Assembly (NCBI GenBank): GCA_001800285.1
Contig: MGVC01000010.1
Location: 1-64,000 of the forward strand
Length of the DNA stretch: 64,000 nt
DNA from: Elusimicrobia bacterium RIFOXYA2_FULL_39_19
Lineage (GTDB): Bacteria; Elusimicrobiota; Endomicrobiia; CG1-02-37-114; XYA2-FULL-39-19
Direction of reading: 5' to 3'
Shown here piece after piece: positions 33,996 to 43,681 of this stretch. The position numbers were made by a program, and so were the translations under genes. Each line of letters starts with the position of its first letter. Positions within the stretch are counted from its first letter, which is position 1. The notes under the pieces were generated by a model that was given only the letters and a program-made list of their open reading frames with translations, made no database searches and was not told the DNA's origin.

Positions 33996-35951
33996 ATGAA
34001 AAAACAAAAAAATAAACTGCATATTCAGAAAACAACACCACAAGAACCTGCAAAACTGCCGTTTTCAGATTATATTCCGGCAGTAGTACTCGCTCTTACC
34101 TTAGTTCTAGCGCCCATCCTGCCCGATGTCCAGATTACCCGGCCCAAATTAATGGTAATTGAGCTGGGTATATTTACCGCCATTCTTGTTTTTATTATTA
34201 AAATCTTAAATTCAGGAACAATCCGCATACGGCTTAACCCTCTTAATGTCCCCATTCTGATGTACATAATTTATATCTTTACCTGTTATATGTTCAGCGA
34301 TAATAAATCAGTGGCATTCAACGAATTTAAAAGAATGCTTCTTTGTTCCTCTATATTTTTTCTATCCGCAAACATTATCAGTCCCGACGAATCTCTTTGC
34401 CGCAAACAAAGAAACCTGGTTTTGGCCGGTTTATTAATAGGGTCTTCCATAGCGGTGATTTATGGAATTATGCAGCATTTCGGAAACATAAGATTTTTCG
34501 GAGTTGTTTTTAGCGTCCCGCAAATGGGACGCTGCGCATCAACTTTTGGAAACCCTATTTTTTTTGCTGCACACCTGATTATATTTATTCCTATTGTATC
34601 AGGATTGCTTTTAAACTCTTTTAGAAAAGACCTGAAATCCAGTTTTAGCTTTAATAGCTACCGCTTTTTTTTGATAATAATTATTTTCTCGGCTTTAATT
34701 GCGCTTTACTACACGCAGACAAGAGCGGCCTGGATTGCCTTTGCATTCTCAGCGGTACTTTTCGGCATAATCAATATAAAATCAAAGAAACTCAAACTTA
34801 CTTTTCTCATAATTGCCGGTATTTCCATAGCCGGGTTTACCTTACTTACCTGGCAGGTATGGCTCAGGCACCAGGCCCATCCCTTAATATGGAAAGACAC
34901 CCTGCGTTTATGGCTTAGCAGCCCCTTATTCGGCACCGGGCCTGGTACTTTCCATATTAATTTTCCTGCCTTTGCCTCTCCGGAACTGCTAAAAATCTGG
35001 CCCCAGTCGCAGCAAATAATAAACGATGCCCATAATGAGTATGTTCAGATACTCGCGGAAACCGGCATTATCGGCTTTGCGATTTTTTTTGCCATAATAT
35101 TTTTCTTTTTCAAATACGGCTTTGATGTTTACAAACAGAAACCCCGGAATAAATATATGCTTTCAGGGCTTTTATGCAGTGCGGCAGCAATCCTGGCACA
35201 GAATGTTTTCTCTGTTGATATGCGCTTCATAATTTCTGCTTTTTACCTTTTTCTGGTAATCGGCCTACTCTGTTCTTTCGGCAACACTTTTTTCACTTAT
35301 AATTTTCAATTAAAAAAAGTCTATTCTCTAATTATTACTGTAATAATTCTGGCTGTTTTCGGAGTTATCGGTATTGAAAAAAATAACCGGATCCATATTT
35401 GTTCCTTTATTCACTATGATTATAAAGAAAATAAATTAAACTTTAAACCTTTGTTTGAAGGAGCCGGACTGCTGCCCCAAATCCTTAAACCCTATCTTGT
35501 CCAACAGTCATTGAACGAAAAACCTGATTTTTTTGACGAAAAAATACTTGAGCCTGTAAAAACCATAGAAGGGCTTGAAAAAATTTCTGAGCAACACCCC
35601 GGCGAACCGAAGGTTTATGAAAAACTCGGCTGGGCTTACTCAAAAGAAAGAATGTTCGGTAAAGCCATAGAAAACTATGAAAAAGCAATAAAACTCAATC
35701 CATCAAATCCCGGCCCTTATAACAATATCGGCAACATTTATTTTCTTTCCCAAAACAGGCTCAAAGCTATTGAATATTATCAGCGATCCCTTTCTGTAAA
35801 CCCTGCCCAAATTGACGCCCACAGCAATATCGGTATTCTTTATTATTACGAAGGAAAACTTAAGGATGCCGCGGAACATTTCAACATTGTGCTGAAAACC
35901 AATCCCAATGACGAAAAAGCTATTTATTACCTTAAAAGAATGAGAGAATGA
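33996..35951 (+). CDS. O-antigen ligase/polymerase-like membrane protein with TPR repeats
   Basis: The polytopic membrane protein of ~650 residues has about twelve hydrophobic segments. The Wzy_C-type periplasmic loop contains TQTRAAWIAF, and a GTGPGTF...DAHNEYVQILAETG motif is typical of WaaL/PglL-like ligases. Three TPR units follow at ~538-650 (KAIENYEKAIKLNP, KAIEYYQRSLSVNP, DAAEHFNIVLKTNP). It should move lipid-linked glycan to an acceptor in the periplasm. An ATG at 33990 is also in frame, two codons earlier. It overlaps the next gene by 4 nt. A second such ligase is at 48472. Confidence 0.83.
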   Translation: MKKQKNKLHIQKTTPQEPAKLPFSDYIPAVVLALTLVLAPILPDVQITRPKLMVIELGIFTAILVFIIKILNSGTIRIRLNPLNVPILMYIIYIFTCYMFSDNKSVAFNEFKRMLLCSSIFFLSANIISPDESLCRKQRNLVLAGLLIGSSIAVIYGIMQHFGNIRFFGVVFSVPQMGRCASTFGNPIFFAAHLIIFIPIVSGLLLNSFRKDLKSSFSFNSYRFFLIIIIFSALIALYYTQTRAAWIAFAFSAVLFGIINIKSKKLKLTFLIIAGISIAGFTLLTWQVWLRHQAHPLIWKDTLRLWLSSPLFGTGPGTFHINFPAFASPELLKIWPQSQQIINDAHNEYVQILAETGIIGFAIFFAIIFFFFKYGFDVYKQKPRNKYMLSGLLCSAAAILAQNVFSVDMRFIISAFYLFLVIGLLCSFGNTFFTYNFQLKKVYSLIITVIILAVFGVIGIEKNNRIHICSFIHYDYKENKLNFKPLFEGAGLLPQILKPYLVQQSLNEKPDFFDEKILEPVKTIEGLEKISEQHPGEPKVYEKLGWAYSKERMFGKAIENYEKAIKLNPSNPGPYNNIGNIYFLSQNRLKAIEYYQRSLSVNPAQIDAHSNIGILYYYEGKLKDAAEHFNIVLKTNPNDEKAIYYLKRMRE

Positions 35952-37126
35952 AAATGAACTGTAAACATTTCGGTATTTGCGGCGGCTGCTCGCACCTGGA
36001 TATTCCCTACGGAGACCAATTAAGAACCAAGCAGAAGCTGGTTCACGATTCCTTTCATTTTCTATGCGATAATTCAAACGTTATCAGACAGATAGCCCCC
36101 TGCCCGGTTGATGCTTACTACAGAAACAAAATGGAATTTGTTTTTGATGATGAATCCGGAGCTTTTGCCCTGGGACTGCACCAGAAAGCCAGGTATAATA
36201 AAATTGTAGATATTAAGGAATGTTCTGCTTTCTCAGAAAACACCGGGAAAATACTTGATACGGCACGCCAGTGGGCAATGGACAACAGAATTCCTATTTT
36301 CAGCATAAAAAAACAAACAGGGATACTGCGCTATCTTGTGTTAAGAGAAACAAAAAAAACCAAACAACTCATGTGTAACCTCATAGTTTCTGTATCACCC
36401 TATGTCTTTGAATATGAATTCAAAAAACTTGCACTTAATCTTGCAGAAAGGCTTAAAAAAGCAAATGTTAGCCTGGCTTGCATGACCGTTGGGTTAAGCA
36501 ACAGCAAGTCTGATGTGGCACTGGCAGACCAGAACTATCTGATCTACGGCAATGACTCTATAGATGAAAAAATAGGAAAACTGACTTATAAGATTTTTCC
36601 CTACACCTTTTTCCAGACCAATAGTTATGTCTGCGAAGAACTGTATAATACTCTCAGGGAACTCTCTGGCCACTCGGAAGAGACCACCGCATTTGACCTT
36701 TTCTGCGGATCCGGAGGGATTGCACTTTACGTATCAAAAGTTTTTGAAAAAATTATTGGGATAGAATTAAACCCAAAATCTATTGAGAATGCCGCCTTAA
36801 ACGCAAATTTGAACTCAATAAAGAACTGTGAATTTGTCTGCGACCGGGTAGAAAATTACCTTAGTAAGTTTGATTTTTCAAAGTTTAAAGTCAAGCTTTC
36901 AACGGTCATCATAGACCCCCCACGGGCGGGTTTGCAAAAGAAATCCGTACAGGCTGTTATTGATCTTAACCCGTCATCGATAATCTATGTTTCCTGCAAA
37001 CCGGAATCCATACTCAATGATTTGCAAAACCTCCTCCAATATTATAAAATAACATTTGTACAACCGTTTGACATGTTCCCTCATACACCACATCTTGAAA
37101 TCGCAGTAAAATTAGTCCATAAGTGA
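35948..37126 (+). CDS. TrmA/RlmD-family RNA (uracil-5-)-methyltransferase
   Basis: The 392-residue enzyme methylates uracil C5 in rRNA or tRNA. The N-terminal C5-x5-C11-x2-C14 with a later cysteine forms the RumA-type [4Fe-4S] site. The SAM motif is FDLFCGSGGIALYV, and the catalytic region is DPPRAGLQ with nucleophile C350 in YVSCKPES. The Fe-S cysteines favour the rRNA-modifying RlmC/RlmD branch over classical TrmA. The TRAM domain usual in RlmD is absent or very short, since the cysteines begin at residue 5. Confidence 0.88.
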   Translation: MKMNCKHFGICGGCSHLDIPYGDQLRTKQKLVHDSFHFLCDNSNVIRQIAPCPVDAYYRNKMEFVFDDESGAFALGLHQKARYNKIVDIKECSAFSENTGKILDTARQWAMDNRIPIFSIKKQTGILRYLVLRETKKTKQLMCNLIVSVSPYVFEYEFKKLALNLAERLKKANVSLACMTVGLSNSKSDVALADQNYLIYGNDSIDEKIGKLTYKIFPYTFFQTNSYVCEELYNTLRELSGHSEETTAFDLFCGSGGIALYVSKVFEKIIGIELNPKSIENAALNANLNSIKNCEFVCDRVENYLSKFDFSKFKVKLSTVIIDPPRAGLQKKSVQAVIDLNPSSIIYVSCKPESILNDLQNLLQYYKITFVQPFDMFPHTPHLEIAVKLVHK

Positions 37127-37300
37127 AGCACTGTAGCAACCGCTTCAGCTTCGGCAAAACCCGCCGAAGCACATCCCCCAACGCTAACCGCTTCTGCAAT
37201 ATTCACAGCTTTTTGTCGTATTGCATAAGCAGCTCTAGGGGATACCCTAAAACGCATTCATCCCGAGTAGAACTCGGGCATTCTGCGAAGGCGGGTAAAA
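37127..37300. repeat. Structured intergenic element with three inverted repeats
   Basis: This 174-bp gap is more GC-rich than its surroundings and non-coding. GCTTCGGC (37148-37155) pairs with GCCGAAGC (37163-37170). CCCGAGT (37262-37268) pairs with ACTCGGG (37272-37278) over a 3-nt loop. TAGGG and CCCTA (about 37236-37248) form a third, smaller pair. The words AACCGCTTC and CTAACCGCTTCTG also recur. Neither large hairpin has a T-run on either strand, so they are not ordinary terminators. It looks like a dispersed repeat or RNA element; no second copy is in the window. Confidence 0.55.
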
Positions 37301-39442
37301 ATGATAAATCTTACAAGTGACCTTAATGAACAACAAAGAGAAGCTGTATTGCATACAGAAGGCCCTCTTTTGGTTCTGGCAGGTGCCGGTACCGGCAAAA
37401 CCAGGGTCATAACTTACCGTATAGCGCATTTACTAAATAATGCTGTTCCCCCTTTCAATATTCTTGCCATTACTTTTACCAATAAAGCCGCCGGAGAAAT
37501 GAAAAACCGGGTTATTAACCTGGCCCAGGATAAAGGCGCCTATGTCTGGATATCTACATTCCATTCTTTTGCCGCCAGGGTCTTAAGGTCTGAAGCCGGT
37601 TACATTAAACTTAATAAAAATTTTGTAATTTATGATGAAACAGACCAGAGAAACCTTGTTAAGCAATGCATGAAGGAACTTAATATAGATGAAAAACATT
37701 ACAAACCGGCAGTTATACAGAATGCTATTTCCAGAGCCAAGGATGACCTTATAGACGCCGTCTCCTACGGCATCTACGCTCTGGCGGAAAATGACAAATT
37801 AAGACAGGTCGTATCGAATGTTTATACTTTATACCAGAAAAAACTTAACAGCTGCGACGCTCTTGATTTCGGTGACCTGCTCTTAAGGCTTATGGATACT
37901 TTTTACAATTATCCCGAGCTGAAGGAAAAATACCAGTCCCGGTTTAAATATATCCTGGTTGATGAATACCAGGATACTAATAAAGCCCAGTATATGCTGG
38001 TTAAAAACCTTGCCTGCAAACACAGAAACCTCTGCGTAGTTGGCGATGATGACCAGGCCATTTATTCCTGGCGCGGAGCTAATGTAAGAAATATTCTTGA
38101 TTTCGAAAAGGATTATCCTGAAGTTAAAATAATAAAACTTGAACAAAACTACCGGTCAACAAAAAACATCCTTGATTGTGCCTGGAACGTTATTAAAAAC
38201 AATCCCAGCCGGAAAGAAAAGCGCCTATGGACCCAAAAGGCAGCCGAAACCAATGTAACAGCCGTTGATTTTAGTGATGAGGTTTCGGAAGCTAAATCCA
38301 TTGCCCGGCAGATAAAAGAAATGCATGAAAACGACAATGTTGCTTATAAAAACTTTGCAGTTTTCTACAGAACCAATGCCCAGAGCCGTGTTTTTGAAGA
38401 TGCTTTCAGAATAGAAAGAATTTCCTACAATATAGTAGGAACCCTGAAGTTTTATGAACGCAAGGAAATAAAAGACATCATCTCCTATCTTAGAGTCATT
38501 GTAAATCCTAACGACAACTTAAGTTTAAAACGCATCATCAATGTCCCGCACAGAAATATCGGTGAAACAACCGTAAAAATGCTGGAAGAATATGCGGCAA
38601 AAAATAACATATCGCTCTGGGAAACCCTGCAACAGTCTAACAAAATAGACATAATGCCCAAAACTGCAAGAAATGTGGAAGAATTTAAGAATCTCATCAA
38701 CCATTTCAGGCAGTTAAAAGAACAGTCCAACGGTATTGACCTGACTAACGCAGTTATAAATGAGTCGGGCTATCTTGATGACCTGAAACTTGAAGACTCT
38801 ATACAATCCAAGGAAAGAATAGGAAACTTGATGGAATTTATTTCCGCCATACAGGAATACAGCGAAACCACAAACAAAACAGATATTGAAGAATTTCTTG
38901 CCAGTATTACTTTGATGAGCGAAATTGATACTTTTGATAAAACCAGCAACGCGGACAACGTCACGCTTATGACGCTTCATTTAGCCAAAGGCCTTGAGTT
39001 TGACACAGTTTTTGTTACCGGGCTTGAAGAAGGGCTTTTTCCTATTGCCTCATCCCTTATGGAAGATAATATTGATGAAGAAAGGCGTTTATGCTATGTA
39101 GGCATGACAAGAGCAAGAAATAATTTGTTTTTAACCTACGCCCAGGCAAGGCGTTTATTCGGCCAGATAAGGTTCAATGCACCTTCAAGGTTTATACAGG
39201 AGGCTCAGTTAAACACTGAAATGAAAAGTATAAATAAAATCGCAGACACACCAAGGCACCACTCGGCAGGACACCCTAAAACAGGGTTTAGAAGAGGCCA
39301 GAAAGTAAAACATCCGGAATTCGGCAGCGGCAGGATTGTAAACATCAGCGGAAAAGAAGAAGAAATGAAAGTTACTGTTTTATTTGAAAACGGCAACATG
39401 AAAAAACTTCTTGTAAAATATGCTAACCTGAATTCCAACTAA
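37301..39442 (+). CDS. pcrA: UvrD/PcrA-type DNA helicase
   Basis: The 713-residue superfamily 1A 3'-5' helicase has the Q-motif LNEQQREAV, Walker A AGAGTGKT, Walker B LVDEYQDTN, motif III GDDDQAIYSWRGA, motif IV QNYRS, motif V TLHLAKGLEFDTVF and motif VI YVGMTRARNNLFL. It acts in excision repair and removal of protein roadblocks. The C-terminal ~45 residues form a Tudor-like KVKHPEFGSGRIV fold, which in PcrA contacts RNA polymerase. The start follows the structured element at 37127-37300 directly, and only a weak GGCGGG lies upstream. Confidence 0.92.
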   Translation: MINLTSDLNEQQREAVLHTEGPLLVLAGAGTGKTRVITYRIAHLLNNAVPPFNILAITFTNKAAGEMKNRVINLAQDKGAYVWISTFHSFAARVLRSEAGYIKLNKNFVIYDETDQRNLVKQCMKELNIDEKHYKPAVIQNAISRAKDDLIDAVSYGIYALAENDKLRQVVSNVYTLYQKKLNSCDALDFGDLLLRLMDTFYNYPELKEKYQSRFKYILVDEYQDTNKAQYMLVKNLACKHRNLCVVGDDDQAIYSWRGANVRNILDFEKDYPEVKIIKLEQNYRSTKNILDCAWNVIKNNPSRKEKRLWTQKAAETNVTAVDFSDEVSEAKSIARQIKEMHENDNVAYKNFAVFYRTNAQSRVFEDAFRIERISYNIVGTLKFYERKEIKDIISYLRVIVNPNDNLSLKRIINVPHRNIGETTVKMLEEYAAKNNISLWETLQQSNKIDIMPKTARNVEEFKNLINHFRQLKEQSNGIDLTNAVINESGYLDDLKLEDSIQSKERIGNLMEFISAIQEYSETTNKTDIEEFLASITLMSEIDTFDKTSNADNVTLMTLHLAKGLEFDTVFVTGLEEGLFPIASSLMEDNIDEERRLCYVGMTRARNNLFLTYAQARRLFGQIRFNAPSRFIQEAQLNTEMKSINKIADTPRHHSAGHPKTGFRRGQKVKHPEFGSGRIVNISGKEEEMKVTVLFENGNMKKLLVKYANLNSN

Positions 39443-39473
39443 AGTATTTGATTAAACTCTGATCTTCAACTCT

Positions 39474-39493
39474 TGCCTTTTTCAGGCATTTTT
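39474..39493 (+). terminator. Weak intrinsic terminator after the helicase gene
   Basis: TGCCT (39474-39478) and AGGCA (39484-39488) form a 5-bp stem followed by TTTTT. It overlaps the 3' end of the convergent DUF47 gene. The stem is short, so efficiency is uncertain. Confidence 0.35.
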
Positions 39494-40087
39494 AATCATA
39501 ATGTCGCCGATAATATTGGCAGACTCATCGCCTCTGTCTGCGGCATTGGAAAGATGCCTGTACAACTCTCTGGTTTTAAGTATTTTTATAACATCCGTAG
39601 TTTTAAAAAGTTCAAGCAGGGCTTCTCTGTATTTTCTTTCTACAGAATTTTCAATTTTTTTTGCCCTTATTATATGTTCTGAACATACACCGTGATGTGA
39701 CTTAAAAGTGCCTAAAGCAGCTGTTATCTCCCTGCTGGCATCAAGCAGCAGTTTTGAAATCGCAATAAAGTACTCATTTGTTTCTACCTCAAACAAAAGC
39801 ATTTCTTCTACTGTAGATTTGGCATAATCTATCATGTCGTCAATTGTCCTTGAAAGAGAAAAAATGTCTTCCCTGTCTATAGGCGTGACAAAAGACCTGT
39901 TAAGCTCATCAATAAGTATCCTTCGCAATTCATCAGCCTCTTCTTCTATCTGATAAATTTTTTGACCGGTTTCCTTTGTAGGGTTTTGCATGAACTCATT
40001 TAAAAGGCTTAACCCTTCCTGTACTTTCTGCGACTGTGAAATAATCATACCAATAAAATCAAACCTTTTTCTTTTCCAAAACAACAT
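39482..40087 (-). CDS. DUF47 (PhoU-like) phosphate-transport accessory protein
   Basis: The 201-residue all-helical PhoU-like protein of the DUF47/TIGR00153 family has QIEEEADELRRILIDELNRSFVTPIDREDIFSL in parts, a family hallmark with acidic metal-binding residues. DUF47 proteins pair with Pit transporters and regulate phosphate uptake. It is the last gene of the minus-strand operon, 16 nt after pit, with a strong GGAGG before the ATG. Confidence 0.9.
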   Translation of the reverse strand: MLFWKRKRFDFIGMIISQSQKVQEGLSLLNEFMQNPTKETGQKIYQIEEEADELRRILIDELNRSFVTPIDREDIFSLSRTIDDMIDYAKSTVEEMLLFEVETNEYFIAISKLLLDASREITAALGTFKSHHGVCSEHIIRAKKIENSVERKYREALLELFKTTDVIKILKTRELYRHLSNAADRGDESANIIGDIMIKNA

Positions 40088-40103
40088 AAATTATCCTCCG
40101 GTG

Positions 40104-41120
40104 TTATATAGATAGCATTTTCTTTAACAATAAATGTATTAAACCTGAAACCACTGCAGCCAAAGGCATGGTAATAACCCACACAAATACAATTTCAATT
40201 ATTTTATCCCATTTTACATATTTTGCTTTTTCTGCAGAGCCCGTACCCATAATAGCCGATGAAATAATATGTGTTGATGACACCGGGTATCCAAATACCG
40301 TAGAAAAATACAGGACTATACTTCCTGAAAACTGCGCTGCAAAACCGTTTATCTGCCTGATTTTGTATATTCCTGCACCCACTGTTTTAATAACATGTTC
40401 CCCGCCGAATAATATGCCGAAAGACATAAAAACAGCTACGGGTATTTTTACCCATAACGATACAGTACCCGCAGCGGCATTACCCGTTGCCAGAAGTGAA
40501 AGCATTATTATACCCACGGTTTTCTGCGTATCATTGGCCCCGTGCGAAAATGCCATAAGCATAGAAAACAATATCTGCAGAACTTTGAATACCTTTTTAA
40601 TCCGCGGGGTACTGCCTTCGACAAGGAAATAAGTAATTTTTGTTACCAGAAAACCTATTAACAGGCCAATAAACGGGGTTGCTATCATTATTAAAATTAA
40701 TTTTAGAATTCCATACCATTTTATGGAATGAACGCCATAGCCGATATACATACTTCCTGTAAGCGCGCCTATAAGCGAATGTGACGCGGAAACAGGAAAC
40801 CCAAGCCTGGTACAAAATATATTCCATAAAGCTGCTCCTAATAAGGATGCAAAAATCATAGTCACTCCGGCACTTTGGCTGCTTTGCAAAACCATGGGGT
40901 CTATGACTCCGGTAATCATGGTTTTTGCAACTCCTGTACCAAGAAAAACAGCGCCAAAAAATTCACATATTGCCGCCAGCACAACAGCTTTTCTAAGAGA
41001 TAATGACTGAGTAGATACAATGGTAGCTACAATGTCTGCGGAATTGTTATAACCGTTTGAAAATATAAATATCAGTGCAGTTATAAAAACGAATAATGTA
41101 AGAATAAATGATAAATCCAT
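40104..41120 (-). CDS. pit: Inorganic phosphate transporter, PiT family
   Basis: The 338-residue membrane protein has about ten helices and the duplicated PiT signatures GYNNSADIVA (near residue 23) and GANDTQKTVG. It should import phosphate, driven by protons or sodium. It lies 3 nt after the glycosyltransferase gene of the EPS operon and just before DUF47, so it probably shares the EPS transcript. The length is normal for bacterial PiT of the shorter type. Confidence 0.92.
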   Translation of the reverse strand: MDLSFILTLFVFITALIFIFSNGYNNSADIVATIVSTQSLSLRKAVVLAAICEFFGAVFLGTGVAKTMITGVIDPMVLQSSQSAGVTMIFASLLGAALWNIFCTRLGFPVSASHSLIGALTGSMYIGYGVHSIKWYGILKLILIMIATPFIGLLIGFLVTKITYFLVEGSTPRIKKVFKVLQILFSMLMAFSHGANDTQKTVGIIMLSLLATGNAAAGTVSLWVKIPVAVFMSFGILFGGEHVIKTVGAGIYKIRQINGFAAQFSGSIVLYFSTVFGYPVSSTHIISSAIMGTGSAEKAKYVKWDKIIEIVFVWVITMPLAAVVSGLIHLLLKKMLSI

Positions 41121-41123
41121 TTT

Positions 41124-42203
41124 TTACAGCCACCTGGCCTTCACGTATTCACAAAAAGGTTTCACTACTTTTTCTGGTGTTAATGTTTCAATATATAATG
41201 TATAGCCTTTTTCACCAATTTTATTTCTTAGCTCCGGGCTGTTTTTTAGGTACATTATTTCGTAAGCCAGTGATTCATCATTTGCTATTTCGCAAAATAC
41301 TGCTGTTTCACCGTTTTTAAGTACTTCTGCAGCGGCACGTGTTTCTGCGGTAATAACCGGTTTTTTCATAGCCAGCGCCTGGTAAACTTTATGAGGCAGC
41401 ACGTTTCTTGCTTTATCCGAATTATTAAATATGCCTAAACAAATATCTGATTTAGCAATCAATCCTGGAAGAATACCTTCATCAACAGTTCCGATAAGCT
41501 CAATATTTTTAATATCCAGTTCATTAATTATTGTTACTATTTCCTGATAAGTCTGGCCCATGCCAATAATTTTAAAAACTATATCTTTCTGGTTTTCAAG
41601 CCTTTTAGCGGCTTTCACTATGTATTCAATGCCATGCAGAGGAATAAAAGTACCCCAGAAAAGCACAGTAAAGCATTTTTCCCGCACCTGGTGCTGATAT
41701 TTTTTGCAATCAAAAACCTCACTATCCGCTCCAACCAGAATTCTTAAGAATTTTTTATGATAAAGAAAAAATGTTCTTTTAAAATAATCTATGTGTGCAA
41801 AAGTATCCAGAATTATTGCATCTGCCAATAAACAACCGATTTTTTCTATCAGGTACATTTTTTTTGCCGCAAAGGAATTTTCAGGAATCAGCTTTCTGTC
41901 ATAGACATTCATCTGGTAAACGGAAAAAAAAGCATCCAGAATAACGGGCTTTCCCCACAACAAACCAATCATTTTTGCCAGAGGCATCAGCACAAAACCC
42001 GTTTCCCCTACTATAATTACATCTATATTTTTATTAAGCTTCAGCCATTTAAAAAACAACTTAACATACACTTTCATAAAACCCGAATATTGCGTATTAC
42101 ACAAAATTACTTCATGGCTATTTTTTTCCAGGCCCTTCCTTATTATTCTATTGCGCTGATAAGTAGGCTCAAAAGTTCCAAAATAACAGATATTCATATT
42201 CAA
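41124..42203 (-). CDS. GT4-like glycosyltransferase
   Basis: The 359-residue GT-B glycosyltransferase starts NICYFGTFEPTYQRNRI. A donor-binding region follows with VLFWGTFIPLHGIEYIVKAA, and a C-terminal part with PHKVYQALAMKKPVITAE replaces the classical EX7E by a K-x2-QALA pattern. That pattern is common in the GT4 branch that transfers sugars in EPS loci. It starts one base after the next upstream methyltransferase gene ends. The specific sugar is unknown. Confidence 0.85.
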   Translation of the reverse strand: MNMNICYFGTFEPTYQRNRIIRKGLEKNSHEVILCNTQYSGFMKVYVKLFFKWLKLNKNIDVIIVGETGFVLMPLAKMIGLLWGKPVILDAFFSVYQMNVYDRKLIPENSFAAKKMYLIEKIGCLLADAIILDTFAHIDYFKRTFFLYHKKFLRILVGADSEVFDCKKYQHQVREKCFTVLFWGTFIPLHGIEYIVKAAKRLENQKDIVFKIIGMGQTYQEIVTIINELDIKNIELIGTVDEGILPGLIAKSDICLGIFNNSDKARNVLPHKVYQALAMKKPVITAETRAAAEVLKNGETAVFCEIANDESLAYEIMYLKNSPELRNKIGEKGYTLYIETLTPEKVVKPFCEYVKARWL

Positions 42204-42974
42204 TCAACCCTTACTCTGATGTTTTGTGCATATATATATATCGTCACTTATGTCTAATGAGTATTTCTTAACCTGTTCTGGCGTAAACTCTGCGGCATAA
42301 TTTTCAATTTTTACTTTAAATCCGGATAATTCAAGAATATTTTTGTAATCAATTCCATAGAGCCTTATATGGCCTTCCAACCCAAACTTTCTTTTTTGCT
42401 CCAGGGGATCGGTAAGGGAAATGTCTTGTATTGTCTGTATAAGGGTTTTATCCAGCGGCGCCATAATTATTGCCCAGCCGCCGGGTTGCAGGACTCTATA
42501 AAGTTCTTTTAATGCCAGCTTATCATCTGCGACATGTTCAAGCACATGAACGCATATTATAACGTCAAAAAAACCGTCCGGATATTTTATGTTTGTGATA
42601 TCCATTTTTTCCATTGCCTGCTTATTGCTTATGTCAACGCTCAGGTAGGATAAATTTTTAATTTTTTTCAGCCTATCACCGATTATCTTTTCAGGGCCTA
42701 TAGCCGCAAAATGTAAAACAGCATGTTTATTTGTTAATATATCCGTTTTTTTCTGCAGGTAGCTCCATGTAAGGCGCTGTCTTTCCAGTGAAAAACACCT
42801 GGGGCATTGCACATTTTCCCTGCCGTTTAATTCAAGAAATTTCCTGCCTTTCCAGCCGCAACAGAGGCATTCTACATTATTGCCGGCATACCAGAATGAC
42901 TTAACTATGGATTTAAGTTTTAAAAGTATAGCATTGTCAGGCACTGTATTGTTCAACTTCTCACTGTTTATCAT
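42204..42974 (-). CDS. SAM-dependent methyltransferase with N-terminal cysteine knuckle
   Basis: The 256-residue class I methyltransferase has an N-terminal four-cysteine module (CLCCGWKGRKF...VQCPRC). Motif I is less obvious (VLHFAAIGPEK), followed by LSVDIS and the post-motif HVLEHVADDKLALKE with the PGG loop. This layout recurs in EPS loci. It overlaps the following methyltransferase gene by 4 nt, so the two may act in sequence on one glycan. Confidence 0.83.
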   Translation of the reverse strand: MINSEKLNNTVPDNAILLKLKSIVKSFWYAGNNVECLCCGWKGRKFLELNGRENVQCPRCFSLERQRLTWSYLQKKTDILTNKHAVLHFAAIGPEKIIGDRLKKIKNLSYLSVDISNKQAMEKMDITNIKYPDGFFDVIICVHVLEHVADDKLALKELYRVLQPGGWAIIMAPLDKTLIQTIQDISLTDPLEQKRKFGLEGHIRLYGIDYKNILELSGFKVKIENYAAEFTPEQVKKYSLDISDDIYICTKHQSKG

Positions 42975-43681
42975 ATTATCTCAATTGTAAATATTTTTCT
43001 GTAACAGCTTCCAAAATTAAAATGTTTCCATAAAAACAAAAGCAAAAGGCCGAACCTGCCCCTTAAAGGAAGCAGCAGGTAGTTGCCGGGAAGATTTGAA
43101 ATTCTTGAATAATACCACAAATATACATTCACGTTGTTTTTTACTTTTATGCTGATTGATTTTTTTAGTTTTTCTGAAGCATTTTTAACAGCAGCTGATA
43201 TTTCTTCTACCTGCGGAAAAGCGTATTTCATATGTTCCTGCAGAAACGGGTTATCTTTTCCAAAAACCTTTTTGTATCTGTTATTATATTTCTGTTCATG
43301 ATTTCTGGCACTGTGGCCGCAGGGCACGCCTAAAATAACAGCCCTGCCCGCTGTTCTAAGAAGCTCTGTTATTACAGCTTCTCTTGCTGATGCCTCTATA
43401 TGCTCAAGCATATCCAGGGAAATCACATACTCATAACTGTTATCATTAAACGGCATTTTAGCAGCGTCACAGGTTACTCTTTTAATGTGCGGTTGATTGT
43501 CCGGGTAAAGATCTACATCAAGAGCAGTAATTTCAAACGGATAAAACTGAGTGATACCCAAAATATTAGCACCAACTTCAAGAATTTTATCAGTCTCTTT
43601 TTTATGATTTTTAAGATATTCAATTACGGGCAGATATCTTAACACGTGGTCTAATGTACTTTTTCCGTACTTTTTAATCAC
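42971..43681 (-). CDS. SAM-dependent methyltransferase (GTG start)
   Basis: The 236-residue class I methyltransferase has EVGANILGITQFYPF as motif I, TALDVD as the acidic strand end and SLDMLEHI as post-motif. The start is GTG, which shares its last base region with the radical-SAM stop codon (TAGTG). The C-terminal ~50 residues are basic and hydrophobic and may lie at the membrane. It is in the centre of the EPS operon between a radical SAM enzyme and another methyltransferase. Confidence 0.8.
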   Translation of the reverse strand: MIKKYGKSTLDHVLRYLPVIEYLKNHKKETDKILEVGANILGITQFYPFEITALDVDLYPDNQPHIKRVTCDAAKMPFNDNSYEYVISLDMLEHIEASAREAVITELLRTAGRAVILGVPCGHSARNHEQKYNNRYKKVFGKDNPFLQEHMKYAFPQVEEISAAVKNASEKLKKSISIKVKNNVNVYLWYYSRISNLPGNYLLLPLRGRFGLLLLFLWKHFNFGSCYRKIFTIEII

